Shown here: piece after piece, positions 36,911 through 46,731 of the stretch
Layout: every line of letters begins with the position of its first letter
Position numbering within the stretch: the first letter of the stretch is position 1
Source of the DNA: Chloroflexaceae bacterium
Lineage (GTDB): Bacteria > Chloroflexota > Chloroflexia > Chloroflexales > Chloroflexaceae
NCBI GenBank assembly: GCA_025057155.1
Contig: JANWYD010000006.1
Coordinates: forward strand, 124,001-188,000
DNA length: 64,000 nucleotides
Direction: 5' to 3'
Translations under genes and position numbers: made by a program
Notes under the pieces: generated by a model
The model's input: the letters and a program-made list of their open reading frames with translations, nothing else
The model's database searches: none
Told to the model about the DNA's origin: nothing

Positions 36911-39457
36911 ATGCCCGTTTCTTCAGCCCGGATTATTGTCGTAGATGATGAGGCGCCACTGCGCGCCCTGTTAATGCGCTTCCTGCAGCTTGAGCATTTT
37001 GAGGTGTTAAGCGCCGCAAACGGCGCGGAGGCCCTGACCCTGATTGCCGAACAGCAGCCGGATCTGGTGCTCCTCGACCTGAACATGCCGGTGATGAGCG
37101 GCTTTGAGGTATTACAACGACTCAAGGCCGATCCGGCCAGTCGGGAGGTGCCGGTGATTGTGGTGTCATCTGATGGGGACGTCGAGCAGATTGCCACCTG
37201 TTTGAAGCTTGGAGCGGACGATTATTTACCCAAACCCTTTCATCCGACCATTCTCAGCGCGCGGGTTGGCGTATGCCTGGAACGCCGGCAGTGGCAACTC
37301 CAGCAACGAGACTACCAGGCGCAACTCGAACGCCGGGTGAAGGTGCACTCGGCGCTGGCTGCGCAGCACGCCGAGGCGCGCGCCCAGTCCGACGCGGCGC
37401 TCCAGCGGCAGACCGCTATTCTCCAGTCGGTCTTCGTCACACTGAGCGAGGGCGTGGTGGTCGTTGACGCTAATGGCTCCCTGATCCACCATAATCCAGC
37501 CGCCTCGCGAATCCTCGGGACCTGGCTGGAGACATTGTCTGAACCAGGGAACGCCATCTCGCCTGAAGAGGATCCCAGAGCATTCCTTCGGTTGCTCCTG
37601 TCGGGCGCGATCCAGGGCAACGAGGTGGACGGGCGCGAAGTCTACCTGCCGGACGCCGCTGACGGTCAGTGGCTGAACGTATCGGCGCGACCCCTACGGA
37701 ATCAGGACGGAGCAATCACCGGCGGAGTGATGGTGGTGCGCGACATCAGCGCCAGCAAGCGCGCTGAACTGGCGCTGCGCGAGAGCGAGGAGCGCTACGC
37801 TCTGGCGGCCCGCGGCGCCAATGACGGGCTGTGGGACTGGGATCTGCGCACCAATAAGATTTACTATTCGCCCCGCTGGAAAAGCATGCTCGGCTACAGC
37901 GAAAAGGACCTGGGCAACGATCCCGCCGAGTGGTTCGAGCGGGTCCATCCTGAAGATCGGGAGCGGCTGGAGATCCACCTGCAAGCCCACTTCCGTCGGC
38001 TGATCACCCATTTTCAGCACGAGTATCGCATCAAGGCCAGCGATCACAGCTACCGCTGGATGCTCTGCCGCGGCCTCGCCGTGTGGGACGAGAACGGAGT
38101 GGCGACGCGTATCGTCGGCTCGCAGACCGACATTACCGACCGCAAGCGCGCCGAAGAGCGCCTGTTGCACGACGCCCTCCATGACGGTCTGACCGGTCTG
38201 CCCAACCGCGTGTTGTTTCTCGACCGGCTAAAGCACGCCATCACGCGCAGCCGGCGCGACGGGGGCCGCTCCTTCGCAGTCATGTTTCTCGATCTCGACC
38301 GCTTCAAGGTGATCAACGACAGCCTGGGCCACAGCGCCGGTGACGCGCTGCTGGAAGCCATCGCCCGCCGTCTGGAGCAAAGCCTGCGTCCGGGTGACAC
38401 CGCAGCGCGTCTGGGTGGCGATGAGTTCGCCATTCTGCTCGAAGATATCGGCGACAGTGCGGCGGCCCTGGCAATTGCCGAGCGCATCCAGCAGGTCATC
38501 GCGACCCCGGTGAACCTCGGCGATCGCGAGATGTTTACGACAGCCAGTATCGGCATCACCCTCTACCAGCAGGTCTACGACTCGGCTACGGATATGATCC
38601 GTGACGCCGATACCGCCATGTACCACGCCAAGATGCGCGGCAAGGCCTGTGCGGTGGTGTTCAACCCGACCATGCACGCGGCGGCGATGGAACAACTTCA
38701 ACTCGAAACAGCGCTCCGTTGGGCTATCGAGCGGAATGAACTACGTTTGCATTATCAGCCAATTGTTGATCTGCGGACACAGAAGATCGAGGGATTCGAA
38801 GCCCTGGTGCGCTGGGAGCACCCGCAGCGGGGATTGCTCTACCCGTCAGAGTTTATCACAATTGCCGAAGAGACAGGACTGATCGTGCAGATTGGCTGGT
38901 GGGTGCTCCGCGAAGCCTGCCGCCAGGTAAAGGTCTGGAAGCAAACCATTCCCGGCGCCGAGAAGCTGTGGGTAACGGTGAACCTCTCGGCCCGGCAGCT
39001 CATCCAACCCGAAGTGGCGCAGATCGTCCTGGGAACCCTTGCCGAGTTTGAACTTCCGGCGCATGCGCTGAAGCTTGAGATTACCGAAACGGCGCTGGTG
39101 AACTCTAACCAGGAGACGCGGGAACAACTGGCGCGGCTGCGCGCCGCAGGGGTCAAAATCTGTATTGATGATTTCGGCACCGGCTATTCGTCGCTCAGCT
39201 ACCTCCAACGCCTTCCGGTAGATATTCTGAAGATCGATCGCTCTTTCGTGCAAGCAATTGAGGACGCCGGAAGCCATAGCGCAATCGTAGGCAACATTAT
39301 CGCCCTGGCGCATGTGCTGGGTCTGGATGCCGTCGCCGAGGGAACCGAAACCCTGGCCCAACTGCAACGCCTGCGCGAACTGCAGTGCACCTACGGTCAG
39401 GGCTGGCTCTTTTCGAAACCGCTGAACCCGATGGACGCAGCAGGGTTGTTGGGGTGA
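36911..39457 (+). CDS. Response regulator with PAS-PAS-GGDEF-EAL (c-di-GMP turnover)
   Basis: An 848-residue cytosolic signalling protein. The REC domain (5-122) has VVDDE, phosphoacceptor Asp56 and LPKPF. A coiled coil follows, then PAS (about 170-275) and PAS-PAC (about 295-415). The diguanylate cyclase domain has GGDEF at 502-506 and no adjacent RxxD inhibitory site that I could place. The phosphodiesterase domain has EAL at 630-632 and DDFGTGYSSL. Both catalytic signatures look intact, so the protein could make and degrade c-di-GMP. The cognate histidine kinase is not next to it. The ATG at 36911 is preferred over 36896. Confidence 0.92.
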   Translation: MPVSSARIIVVDDEAPLRALLMRFLQLEHFEVLSAANGAEALTLIAEQQPDLVLLDLNMPVMSGFEVLQRLKADPASREVPVIVVSSDGDVEQIATCLKLGADDYLPKPFHPTILSARVGVCLERRQWQLQQRDYQAQLERRVKVHSALAAQHAEARAQSDAALQRQTAILQSVFVTLSEGVVVVDANGSLIHHNPAASRILGTWLETLSEPGNAISPEEDPRAFLRLLLSGAIQGNEVDGREVYLPDAADGQWLNVSARPLRNQDGAITGGVMVVRDISASKRAELALRESEERYALAARGANDGLWDWDLRTNKIYYSPRWKSMLGYSEKDLGNDPAEWFERVHPEDRERLEIHLQAHFRRLITHFQHEYRIKASDHSYRWMLCRGLAVWDENGVATRIVGSQTDITDRKRAEERLLHDALHDGLTGLPNRVLFLDRLKHAITRSRRDGGRSFAVMFLDLDRFKVINDSLGHSAGDALLEAIARRLEQSLRPGDTAARLGGDEFAILLEDIGDSAAALAIAERIQQVIATPVNLGDREMFTTASIGITLYQQVYDSATDMIRDADTAMYHAKMRGKACAVVFNPTMHAAAMEQLQLETALRWAIERNELRLHYQPIVDLRTQKIEGFEALVRWEHPQRGLLYPSEFITIAEETGLIVQIGWWVLREACRQVKVWKQTIPGAEKLWVTVNLSARQLIQPEVAQIVLGTLAEFELPAHALKLEITETALVNSNQETREQLARLRAAGVKICIDDFGTGYSSLSYLQRLPVDILKIDRSFVQAIEDAGSHSAIVGNIIALAHVLGLDAVAEGTETLAQLQRLRELQCTYGQGWLFSKPLNPMDAAGLLG

Positions 39458-39462
39458 GCAGT

Positions 39463-39548
39463 CCTCACCCTCCCCCGCCTCGCTGCGCTCGGCGCCCCCT
39501 CCCTCTTCACCTACGGTGGAGAGGGAAGGGGTCAGGGGGAGGGTGAGG
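39463..39548. repeat. 85-bp CT/GA inverted element, copy 2
   Basis: Nearly identical to 18765-18849, with the core CGCCTCGCTGCGCTCGGCG. It starts 6 bases after the GGDEF-EAL stop. Confidence 0.85.
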
Positions 39549-39628
39549 GACAGCCAGCCCAACGCCGGTCAGGGAGAGTGGGGAAACTCGCTTTCTCCCC
39601 CGACCAGACGGAAGGGCCGCTGTGTAGC

Positions 39629-42373
39629 TCAAACCCGCCGCGGAAGGCGCGTGAGGGCATGCCGCCGGGCAAACTGGCGCCGCAACCACTTCTCGATCTC
39701 GATGATCGTGTAGGTGATCACACCAACGGCAAGCACGCGCCCCCAGGCATCCATATCCAGCGGGGCGCTGCCCATGATCCGATGCATCACTGGCGCGTAG
39801 GTAAAGAGAAGCTGTAGCAACACCATCACCAGCACGCCAACGATCAGCCAGCGATTCGAGAAGACGCCGATACTGAACATTGAGCGGGTGAGCGAGCGAC
39901 AGTTGAACAGGTAGAAAACCTCGACAAAGACCACGACATTGACCGCCACGGTACGGGCCTCGGCCAGGGCAGCGCCGCGGGCCTGTTCCCACTCGAAGAG
40001 ACCGAAGGCGCCGGCCAGGATTAAGAGACCTACAATGAGGATGCGCCAGAGCAGTTCCGGCGTGAGGATCGGCGCATCGGGGCGGCGCGGCATGCGGTGC
40101 ATGATGTCGGGTTCTTTCTGTTCCAGAGCGAGCACCAACCCCAGCACCGCAACAGTGGTCATGTTGATCCAGAGGATCTGTATCGGCAGGATGGGGAGAG
40201 ATAGACCGGCAACGACCGCCGTCAGGATGATCAGACCCTCGCCGAGATTGGTCGGCAAGGTCCAGGCAATGATCTTAGTCAGGTTGTCGAAGACGCCACG
40301 CCCCTCTTCGACTGCGGCGGCGATGGTGGCAAAATTATCGTCGGTCAGCACCATGTCGGCGGCCTCTTTGGCCACGTCGGTGCCGCTCAACCCCATCGCG
40401 ACGCCAATATCGGCCTGTTTGAGCGCTGGCGCGTCGTTGACCCCATCGCCGGTCATTGCCACCACGTGGCCCCGCGCCTGCAGGGCCTCAACCAGGCGCA
40501 GTTTCTGCTCCGGGGTGACGCGGGCAAACACCACGGCGCGATTCACTGCTGCAATGAGTTCCTCGTCGCTGAGGGCCGCCAGTTCCTTGCCGGTGAGCGC
40601 GGACGGCCCCGCCGACGTGTCGGCGGGGCCGTCAATGCCGATCTGTCGGGCAATGGCCACGGCGGTCAGGGCATGATCGCCGGTGATCATTTTGACCTGG
40701 ATGCCCGCCCGCTGGCAGGCTTGCACTGCCGCGATGGCCTCTGGCCGCGGCGGATCGGCCATACCCTGGAGGCCAAGGAAGATCAGGTCCGCGGCAACGT
40801 CGGCATGGGCAAGCCGGGTCAGCGTGGCAGGAACGGCGCGTCGGGCGCAAGCCAGCACGCGCAAGCCGTCGGCAGCCATGGCTTCCGCCTGCCGCTGCAC
40901 GCCGGGGCCATCCAGGGCCGTCTCGTTTCCACCTGCATCGAGCATCGCCCGACAGCGGGGCAACAGGGTCTCGAGCGCGCCTTTTATGTAAACCAGATGC
41001 GTCTGGCCAACGTCGTGAAGGGTGGCCATATACTGATGCTGCGACTCGAACGGAATGGCGTCCAGGCGGGGCAGCGCGGCGCGTTGCTCATCCGGGCGCA
41101 GCCCGGCCTTCATCGCCGCCACCAGCAGCGCCCCCTCGGTCGGGTCGCCCTGCACCTCCCAGCGGCCCTGCTCCTCGACGAGCTGGCTGTCATTGCATAG
41201 CAGCCCGGCTCGCAGGCACTCCAGCAGGGCCGGGAAGGCGGCGGGGTCAATGGGCTGACCGTGATGGGTTATGCTGCCCTCGGGCCGGTAGCCCGCTCCG
41301 GTGACCTCGAAACAGGCTCCGTTCACCACGATCCGCTGAACGGTCATCTGGTTCTGGGTGAGGGTGCCGGTCTTGTCAGAGCAAATCACTGTCGTGCTGC
41401 CGAGGGTCTCCACCGCCGGGAGCTTGCGGATGATCGCCCGGCGACGGGCCATCCGCGAGACGCCGATGGCCAGGGTGACCGTCACCGCAGCGGGCAGACC
41501 TTCGGGAATGGCGCTCACCGAGAGGGCAATCGCAGCCATCAGGGCGTCAATCAGCGGCCGGCCCCGCAGCGCCTCGACGAGAATGCTCAGCCCGGCCAGG
41601 GCCAGGATCAGGTACAGCAGCACCAGACTGAAGCGGGCAATCTTGCGGGTGAGGGGCGTTTGCAGCTCCTCGGCGGTGGCAATCAGGCGGGAGATCCGCC
41701 CGACCTCGGTGGCGTTGCCGATCGCCACGACGATCCCGGCGCCCTGGCCATAGGTTACCAGCGTGGAGGCATAGGCCATGTTGCGCCGGTCGGCGAGGGG
41801 CGTGTCGCGCTCCAGAACCACCTCCGCCACCTTCGCCACCGGCGCCGACTCGCCGGTCAGGGCGGCCTCGGCGATCTGCAGTTCACGGGCGCGGATGAGC
41901 CGCAGGTCGGCGGGAACCTTGTCGCCGGCCTGCAGAAGCACGAGATCGCCCGGCGTCAGGTCGGTGGCGGAGATGCGGGTGGTGGCGCCCGCCCGCACCA
42001 CGGTGGCTTCGGTGACCATCGTTTGCGCCAGGGCCTCAATGGCTCGCTCCGAGCGCGACTCCTGGAGATAGCCGAGAATGGCGTTTACCAGGACCACCCC
42101 GAAGATGATCCCCGCGTCAATGGCATCTTTGAGCACCAGGGTAATGACGCTGGCGACGAGGAGAATGTAGATCAGCGGATTGTGAAACTGCGACAGGAAG
42201 CGTACCAGGGGGCTTTTGCCGCGCCGCCGGGTGATAACGTTTGGCCCGAACTGTTCCTGCCGGCGCCTGACGGCAAAGACATCCAGGCCGCGCTGCGGGT
42301 GGGTTTCAAGCAGGTCAATGACCTCATCAAGCGGCAGGTGATGCCAGGGAACCTGCAGGAGTGTGGCGTTCAC
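39629..42373 (-). CDS. P-type cation-transporting ATPase (Ca2+/Mg2+ type II)
   Basis: A 914-residue membrane pump. Marks in order are an N-terminal cation ATPase domain, the TGES loop (EAALTGESAPV), the M4 ion site AIPEGLPAAVTVTLA, phosphorylated Asp in SDKTGTLTQNQM, nucleotide-binding KGALE, ITGDHALTA, TGDGVNDAPALK and a C-terminal transmembrane domain with LWINMTT. PEGL and the layout fit type IIA/IIB pumps of Ca2+ or similar ions. The start is GTG at 42373 behind GGAG. The frame continues upstream through the hairpin at 42425 but gives no family sequence. Confidence 0.9.
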   Translation of the reverse strand: MNATLLQVPWHHLPLDEVIDLLETHPQRGLDVFAVRRRQEQFGPNVITRRRGKSPLVRFLSQFHNPLIYILLVASVITLVLKDAIDAGIIFGVVLVNAILGYLQESRSERAIEALAQTMVTEATVVRAGATTRISATDLTPGDLVLLQAGDKVPADLRLIRARELQIAEAALTGESAPVAKVAEVVLERDTPLADRRNMAYASTLVTYGQGAGIVVAIGNATEVGRISRLIATAEELQTPLTRKIARFSLVLLYLILALAGLSILVEALRGRPLIDALMAAIALSVSAIPEGLPAAVTVTLAIGVSRMARRRAIIRKLPAVETLGSTTVICSDKTGTLTQNQMTVQRIVVNGACFEVTGAGYRPEGSITHHGQPIDPAAFPALLECLRAGLLCNDSQLVEEQGRWEVQGDPTEGALLVAAMKAGLRPDEQRAALPRLDAIPFESQHQYMATLHDVGQTHLVYIKGALETLLPRCRAMLDAGGNETALDGPGVQRQAEAMAADGLRVLACARRAVPATLTRLAHADVAADLIFLGLQGMADPPRPEAIAAVQACQRAGIQVKMITGDHALTAVAIARQIGIDGPADTSAGPSALTGKELAALSDEELIAAVNRAVVFARVTPEQKLRLVEALQARGHVVAMTGDGVNDAPALKQADIGVAMGLSGTDVAKEAADMVLTDDNFATIAAAVEEGRGVFDNLTKIIAWTLPTNLGEGLIILTAVVAGLSLPILPIQILWINMTTVAVLGLVLALEQKEPDIMHRMPRRPDAPILTPELLWRILIVGLLILAGAFGLFEWEQARGAALAEARTVAVNVVVFVEVFYLFNCRSLTRSMFSIGVFSNRWLIVGVLVMVLLQLLFTYAPVMHRIMGSAPLDMDAWGRVLAVGVITYTIIEIEKWLRRQFARRHALTRLPRRV

Positions 42374-42424
42374 GGAAAGCTCCGGTGATCTTATGTCGGG
42401 AGGGACGGCTCTTCCAGATCGTGC

Positions 42425-42445
42425 GCGCAACCCTCCGGGTTGCGC
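42425..42445. repeat. CAACC palindrome between cobQ and the ATPase gene
   Basis: Perfect 9-bp arms GCGCAACCC and complement with a 3-base loop, in the 106-bp gap. It may end the cob transcript, but no U-tract follows. Confidence 0.85.
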
Positions 42446-42479
42446 TACTGGCTTGCCTGCGACCTGGAGGCTTGCCCTG

Positions 42480-43946
42480 CTACCCGCCCGGCAGCAACCG
42501 GTCAAGCTGGCGCGGATCGAGGGCGCCGGCGACAACGTCGGCCAGGCGTTCGTAGGGGTCGGAGCCGGAAGTCGCTTCCTCCGGCTGCCAGCCGAGGGTG
42601 GCGAGCCAGGCGCGGCGAAAGACTGTGTTGGCGAAAATGCCGTGGATGTAGCAACCCCAGACCCGGCCATCCTCGACGACGCAGCCGTCCAGATCATCGC
42701 CGGCAATCGCGCCGCGGCGGATGACGCGGGCCAGGGCCGCGCCGCCGGTCACGCCGGTGCGCCCGGCATGGATCTCGTAGCCTGTAAGGGGCGCGCCAGG
42801 GGCCCAGGGCGCCAGGGACTCGGCGACGACCTGGACAGTAAGCTTCTCGCGGTGGAAAACGGTCTCGACAGGCAACAACCCCAGGCCAGGTTCCTCGCCG
42901 CCGCTACCCTCGACCCCCAATGGGTCGCTGATACGCGCGCCGAGAAGCTGATAGCCGCCACAGATGCCGACCACCGCGCCGGGGAAGGCGCGCAGCGCGG
43001 CATCGAAGCCCCGTTCGCGCAGCCAGCGCCGGGCGGCCAGGGTGTGCTTGGCTCCAGGGAGGATCACCGCTGCGGCTCCAGAAAGTTCCTCCGGCCGGTC
43101 CACGTACCGCAGACTCACCCCTGACTCGCGGGCAAGGGGGTCGAAGTCATCGAAGTTAGCGATGGTCGGCACGCGCGCCACGGCGATGCGCAGGCCGCCG
43201 TCCGGCCCGCCATGCCCCCGTTCGAGGGCCACACCATCTTCCTCGGCCAGGCCCAGGTCGTCGATCCAGGGAACCACGCCCAGCACCGGCACACCGCTGC
43301 GCTGCTCCAGCATGCGCACCCCATCGGCGAAGAGGGCCGGATCGCCCCGGAAGCGGTTGACGACCAGACCGGTGACCAGGGCGCGCTCCTCCGGCTCCAG
43401 CAGGGCCAGCGTGCCGAGCAACTGGGCGAAGATCCCGCCGGTGTCAATGTCGCCGACGAGCAGGGTGCGCGCGCTGGCGTAGGTAGCCACACGTGCGTTC
43501 ACGATGTCGCGGGGCTTTAGATTCAACTCCACCGGACTGCCGGCGCCCTCGGCGATGACCAGATCATAGCGCGCCCGCAGACAGTCGAGGTTGCGGGTGA
43601 CGACGGCCCACAACTCCTCACGCCGGCGCCAGTACTCGCTGGCGTCGAGGGTGCGCCAGGGCCGGCCCTCGACGATGATCTGGCTGCGACGCTGCCCTTC
43701 AGGCTTGATCAGGATGGGGTTCATTTCAACCGTGGGCTGAATGCGAGCTGCGGCGGCCTGCACGGCCGTGCTGCGGGCAATCTCGCCGCCATCGGCGGTC
43801 ACGGCGGCATTGTTGCTCATGTTCTGGGCCTTGAAGGGCGCGACCCGCAGCCCGCGTCTGGCGGCGATGCGGCAGAGAGCCGCCACCAGAACGCTCTTGC
43901 CCACCGACGAGGCCGTGCCGAGGACCATAATCACCGGGGCGGGCAT
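42480..43946 (-). CDS. cobQ: Adenosylcobyric acid synthase (cobyric acid synthase)
   Basis: A 488-residue enzyme amidating four side chains of adenosylcobyrinate diamide with glutamine and ATP. The N-terminal dethiobiotin-synthase-like domain has [21 protein letters not shown] and [11 protein letters not shown]. The C-terminal triad glutaminase domain has [11 protein letters not shown] with the nucleophile Cys and YIHGIF with the His. The length is normal. The ATG at 43946 lies 16 bases inside the end of cobD, so the pair is coupled. Confidence 0.95.
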   Translation of the reverse strand: MPAPVIMVLGTASSVGKSVLVAALCRIAARRGLRVAPFKAQNMSNNAAVTADGGEIARSTAVQAAAARIQPTVEMNPILIKPEGQRRSQIIVEGRPWRTLDASEYWRRREELWAVVTRNLDCLRARYDLVIAEGAGSPVELNLKPRDIVNARVATYASARTLLVGDIDTGGIFAQLLGTLALLEPEERALVTGLVVNRFRGDPALFADGVRMLEQRSGVPVLGVVPWIDDLGLAEEDGVALERGHGGPDGGLRIAVARVPTIANFDDFDPLARESGVSLRYVDRPEELSGAAAVILPGAKHTLAARRWLRERGFDAALRAFPGAVVGICGGYQLLGARISDPLGVEGSGGEEPGLGLLPVETVFHREKLTVQVVAESLAPWAPGAPLTGYEIHAGRTGVTGGAALARVIRRGAIAGDDLDGCVVEDGRVWGCYIHGIFANTVFRRAWLATLGWQPEEATSGSDPYERLADVVAGALDPRQLDRLLPGG

Positions 43947-45013
43947 AGACTCTCCTTCCAGGCCGCGAGGAGGCGGGCATTGTCATCGGGATGGCGGGGA
44001 GCGACACGCACCCATTCGGGAAGGCCGAAGGAGGCGCAATCGCGCACGACACAGCCACGCCGCAGCAGGGCCGTCCGCGTTGCCGCGCCGTCGCCGGTGC
44101 GCACAAGCATAAAGGGCAGCGTGTCGCGCCACACGTCGAGACCAAGGCCGAGCAGATCGGCGCGCAGGGCATCGCTGGCCGCCCACAGGCGGGGCAACGT
44201 GGTTCCAAGAAAGGCATCGTCACCGAGGGCGGCCAGGCCAGCGGCCTGGGCGGCGCTGTTGACGCTCCAGGCGGGCTGGTACGCGCCGATGCGCGCCGCC
44301 AGTTCCGGGGCGGCGATCAGGTAGCCCAGGCGCAGCCCGGCCAGCGCATAGGCTTTGGTGAGCGAATAGACGTGGATCTGGCCCGGCGGCGCGCCGGCCA
44401 GCTCATCGAGCGCGCCCCAGCCATGGCGGCGCAGCAGGGCGTAGGCCCGGTCGAGGACCAGCAGGCCGCCGTAGGCCATGCAGGCCTCTCCCAGGGCGTT
44501 GATCGTTGCAGCAGGAAGATCAACGCCGGTGGGATTGTTGGGCAGGCAGAGCCAGGTGAGGCGCGGGCGCGCGCTGCTAATTACCGTGGTCAGGGCGTCG
44601 AGGTCGGGCCGGAAGCCCTCCCCGTAGCGAGTTCGCAACTCGACCATGTGCGCGCCGGCCAGCCGGCTGGCATAAAGGTACTCGCCGTAGCTCGGCCCGA
44701 CCAGGAGCGTGGTGTCGTTGGGCCGGAGCAGGGCGCGGGCTACCAGATGGATCAACTCGTTGGCTCCGTTGCCAACCAGGATCGACTCAGGCGGGCAGCC
44801 ATGGCGCGCGGCGAGGGCGACGCGCAGCCAGTGACAACTACGGTCAGGATAGGGAGCGACATCGAGGCTCGCCAGAGCGGCACGCGCCGCCGCAGGCGGC
44901 CCGAAGGGATTAATGTTACTGCTGAAATCCAGCAGTTCTTCCGCCCGGAGACCGAGCGCCGCCAGCTCGGCATGGTCGAGCGCGCCGTGCGCTATGGGGT
45001 CGAATGGACCCAT
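43931..45013 (-). CDS. cobD: L-threonine-O-3-phosphate decarboxylase (CobD/CobC type)
   Basis: A 360-residue PLP enzyme of the class II aminotransferase fold, making the aminopropanol phosphate linker of cobalamin. Marks are [41 protein letters not shown] and the PLP Lys in [16 protein letters not shown]. The sequence alone fits histidinol-phosphate aminotransferase almost as well. The place between cobU and cobQ decides the call. Its ATG at 45013 overlaps the cobU end by 22 bases. Confidence 0.88.
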   Translation of the reverse strand: MGPFDPIAHGALDHAELAALGLRAEELLDFSSNINPFGPPAAARAALASLDVAPYPDRSCHWLRVALAARHGCPPESILVGNGANELIHLVARALLRPNDTTLLVGPSYGEYLYASRLAGAHMVELRTRYGEGFRPDLDALTTVISSARPRLTWLCLPNNPTGVDLPAATINALGEACMAYGGLLVLDRAYALLRRHGWGALDELAGAPPGQIHVYSLTKAYALAGLRLGYLIAAPELAARIGAYQPAWSVNSAAQAAGLAALGDDAFLGTTLPRLWAASDALRADLLGLGLDVWRDTLPFMLVRTGDGAATRTALLRRGCVVRDCASFGLPEWVRVAPRHPDDNARLLAAWKESLCPPR

Positions 45014-45546
45014 GCCGCCTCCAGCGCCTTTAACTCGATAGGAATGCCGCAGACCACCAGATAAACCTCGGCGGCGGCGGCGGCGACCTGCTGGTTGGCG
45101 CGTCCGAGCAGGTCGCGGTAGGCCCTGCCCAGCGGATACTCAGGCACAAGCCCCGAACCGACTTCGTTGGTTACGACGATCAGGGTCAACTCGCGCGCGC
45201 GCGCCTGCGCCAGAATCCCCGCCACTTCGCCCTCGATCACGGGTTGGGGGTTATCTTCGTGGTCCAGCAGCAAGTTGCTGACCAGCAGTGAGAGGCAATC
45301 AAGGATGACGACGGCGCCGGGATCGAGGGTGGCGAGAACCGGCGCCGCCTGGCGCGGCGCCTCGCGGGTGCGCCAGGTGGAAGGACGGCGGGCGCGATGG
45401 TGGGCGATACGCACACGCATCTCCTCATCGCGGGCCTCGGCGGTGGCAAGGTAGACCACGGGGCGCGCCAGGCCCGTGGCGTACTGCTCGGCACAGGCGC
45501 TCTTGCCGCTGCGCGCCCCGCCAGTAAAAAGGACAATCTTGCTCAA
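44992..45546 (-). CDS. cobU: Adenosylcobinamide kinase / guanylyltransferase
   Basis: A 184-residue bifunctional enzyme phosphorylating adenosylcobinamide and then adding GMP. It has the P-loop GGARSGKSACAEQ, VYLATAEARDEEM with HHRARRP (the guanylylated His region), LDCLSLLVSNLL and TNEVGSGLVPEYPLGR. A TTG start at 45546 is chosen because AGGAG lies 7 bases upstream; an ATG at 45579 is in frame but lacks a site. It leads the cobU-cobD-cobQ transcript. I see no cobalamin riboswitch upstream. Confidence 0.92.
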   Translation of the reverse strand: MSKIVLFTGGARSGKSACAEQYATGLARPVVYLATAEARDEEMRVRIAHHRARRPSTWRTREAPRQAAPVLATLDPGAVVILDCLSLLVSNLLLDHEDNPQPVIEGEVAGILAQARARELTLIVVTNEVGSGLVPEYPLGRAYRDLLGRANQQVAAAAAEVYLVVCGIPIELKALEAAWVHSTP

Positions 45547-45661
45547 GCGGGTCTCCTGCCGATGATGGTACGCAGGCATCCAGGGCGGGTCAGGATAGCG
45601 GGGAGAGCTGCGCCCCTCCCGCGAGGGCGGCCCTCCCCGCTCCTCGATGTGCGGTCCGGGT

Positions 45662-46168
45662 TCACGCGAGGGCGGCGGCGATGCCGCCAGCCCAGGTTTC
45701 GATGGCCTCCCAGTTGCGGAAATCGCCGGTGGGGGCTTTGATAACGTTGATCAGCATCTTTTCGGTCAGGTTCAACCGGTCGGGATCAATGTTCCCGTGA
45801 AACACGGCAATATCGCGCGGCTGGATGCGCTCGACCAGGCGGCGCTGCCCTTCGGGAACGCGCCAGCCCTTGAGCAAGACGACAGGATCGCCTTCACCGG
45901 TTGGCCCGCTGGAGAAGAGCCACACCGGTCGTCTGGACAGGGCCTCGCTAAACCCTTGCAGGAACTCAACCGCCGGTTTGAGCCAGACGCCGGTATAGAC
46001 GGCGCTGCCAACGACAACGGCAGTATAGGGCATAGGGTTCAGGGTTGGCGTAATCTCGGCGACATCCACTTCCAGACCGGCCCGGCGCAGAGTCTGGCCG
46101 ATACGTTCGGCGATCTCGGCGGTTGAGCCGTATTTGGTCGCGTAGGCTACAAGCACACGCTGAGACAT
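45662..46168 (-). CDS. Flavodoxin-domain protein (HemG-like)
   Basis: A 168-residue FMN-binding protein with the phosphate loop ATKYGSTAEIAERIG (9-23), VVGSAVYTGVWLKPAVEFL and WLFSSGPTGEGDP. The arrangement resembles protoporphyrinogen oxidase HemG and related menaquinone-linked flavodoxins. Whether it acts on a tetrapyrrole is not shown. The ATG at 46168 follows AAGGAG; an ATG at 46210 was rejected. Confidence 0.82.
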   Translation of the reverse strand: MSQRVLVAYATKYGSTAEIAERIGQTLRRAGLEVDVAEITPTLNPMPYTAVVVGSAVYTGVWLKPAVEFLQGFSEALSRRPVWLFSSGPTGEGDPVVLLKGWRVPEGQRRLVERIQPRDIAVFHGNIDPDRLNLTEKMLINVIKAPTGDFRNWEAIETWAGGIAAALA

Positions 46169-46731
46169 AGGGTTCTCCTTTGGCAACAGAGTTTCCAGGA
46201 GGAAACACACGGGTATGCTCCAGAATGAAGAAAAAGAACCCCGACGCTCTTACCTTTTATTTATTTCCCGGAAAGGCTGCGCCCTCCCCGCTTCTACCTG
46301 CAATCTGGAGGGCTACGCCAGGAGGACCCTCCAGACAGAAGTATATGCTTATCATACGCCTGAAGCCGACCTTTTGTCATCAATCCAGGGAAGGATCTTA
46401 TGCTGATCGAGCCGAATGGGGTGGCGCGGAGGCGTGACGTCTGCAGAGTCGCTCGCATTTCCGGCGGCGCCAGGAGGGTCCTGCCGCGGGCGGAACACAT
46501 GACCGCGGAGGCGCAACCCTCCGCGCTTCGAGCGAACGTCAGGGGGTGAAGGCGTGTCTTATTAGTCTGTAAACATAGTTGTTCGCTCAACCCCGCCCCC
46601 TCCCCAACCCTCCCCCGCTGGGGGTGGGCGCCCAGCTCCTCCCCCCGTTGGGGGGAGGCTGGGAGGGGGGCGGAATTGCCGGGAAACTTAACTTTACAGA
46701 CTAATCAGACAACGCGCATAGCCACACCCGC
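46169..46731. other. Gene-free region containing the second MITE-like element
   Basis: About 390 bp before the element show no ribosome site with a credible frame. A short open frame on the plus strand (46180-46437) has no family likeness. An inverted CCTCCAGA/TCTGGAGG-type pair lies near 46298-46335. Confidence 0.6.
46556..46710. mobile_element. MITE-like element with TAGTCTGTAAA inverted ends, copy 2
   Basis: A 155-bp element with 18-bp ends (GTCTTATTAGTCTGTAAA against GTCTGATTAGTCTGTAAA, one mismatch). The CT-rich then GA-rich interior is like the copy at 10715-10863, with shared CTCCCCAACCCTCCCCCG and GAAACT(T/C)A...CTTTACAGACT words. It ends 22 bases from the stop of the flippase-like gene. 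Confidence 0.8.

Noticed and set aside
45547-45661. Cobalamin riboswitch upstream of cobU
   Set aside because: The gap is only about 115 bases and no B12-box-like element was found on the minus strand.
46180-46437. 85-codon frame upstream of the MITE-like element
   Set aside because: No ribosome site, repeat-like composition and no protein similarity I can see.
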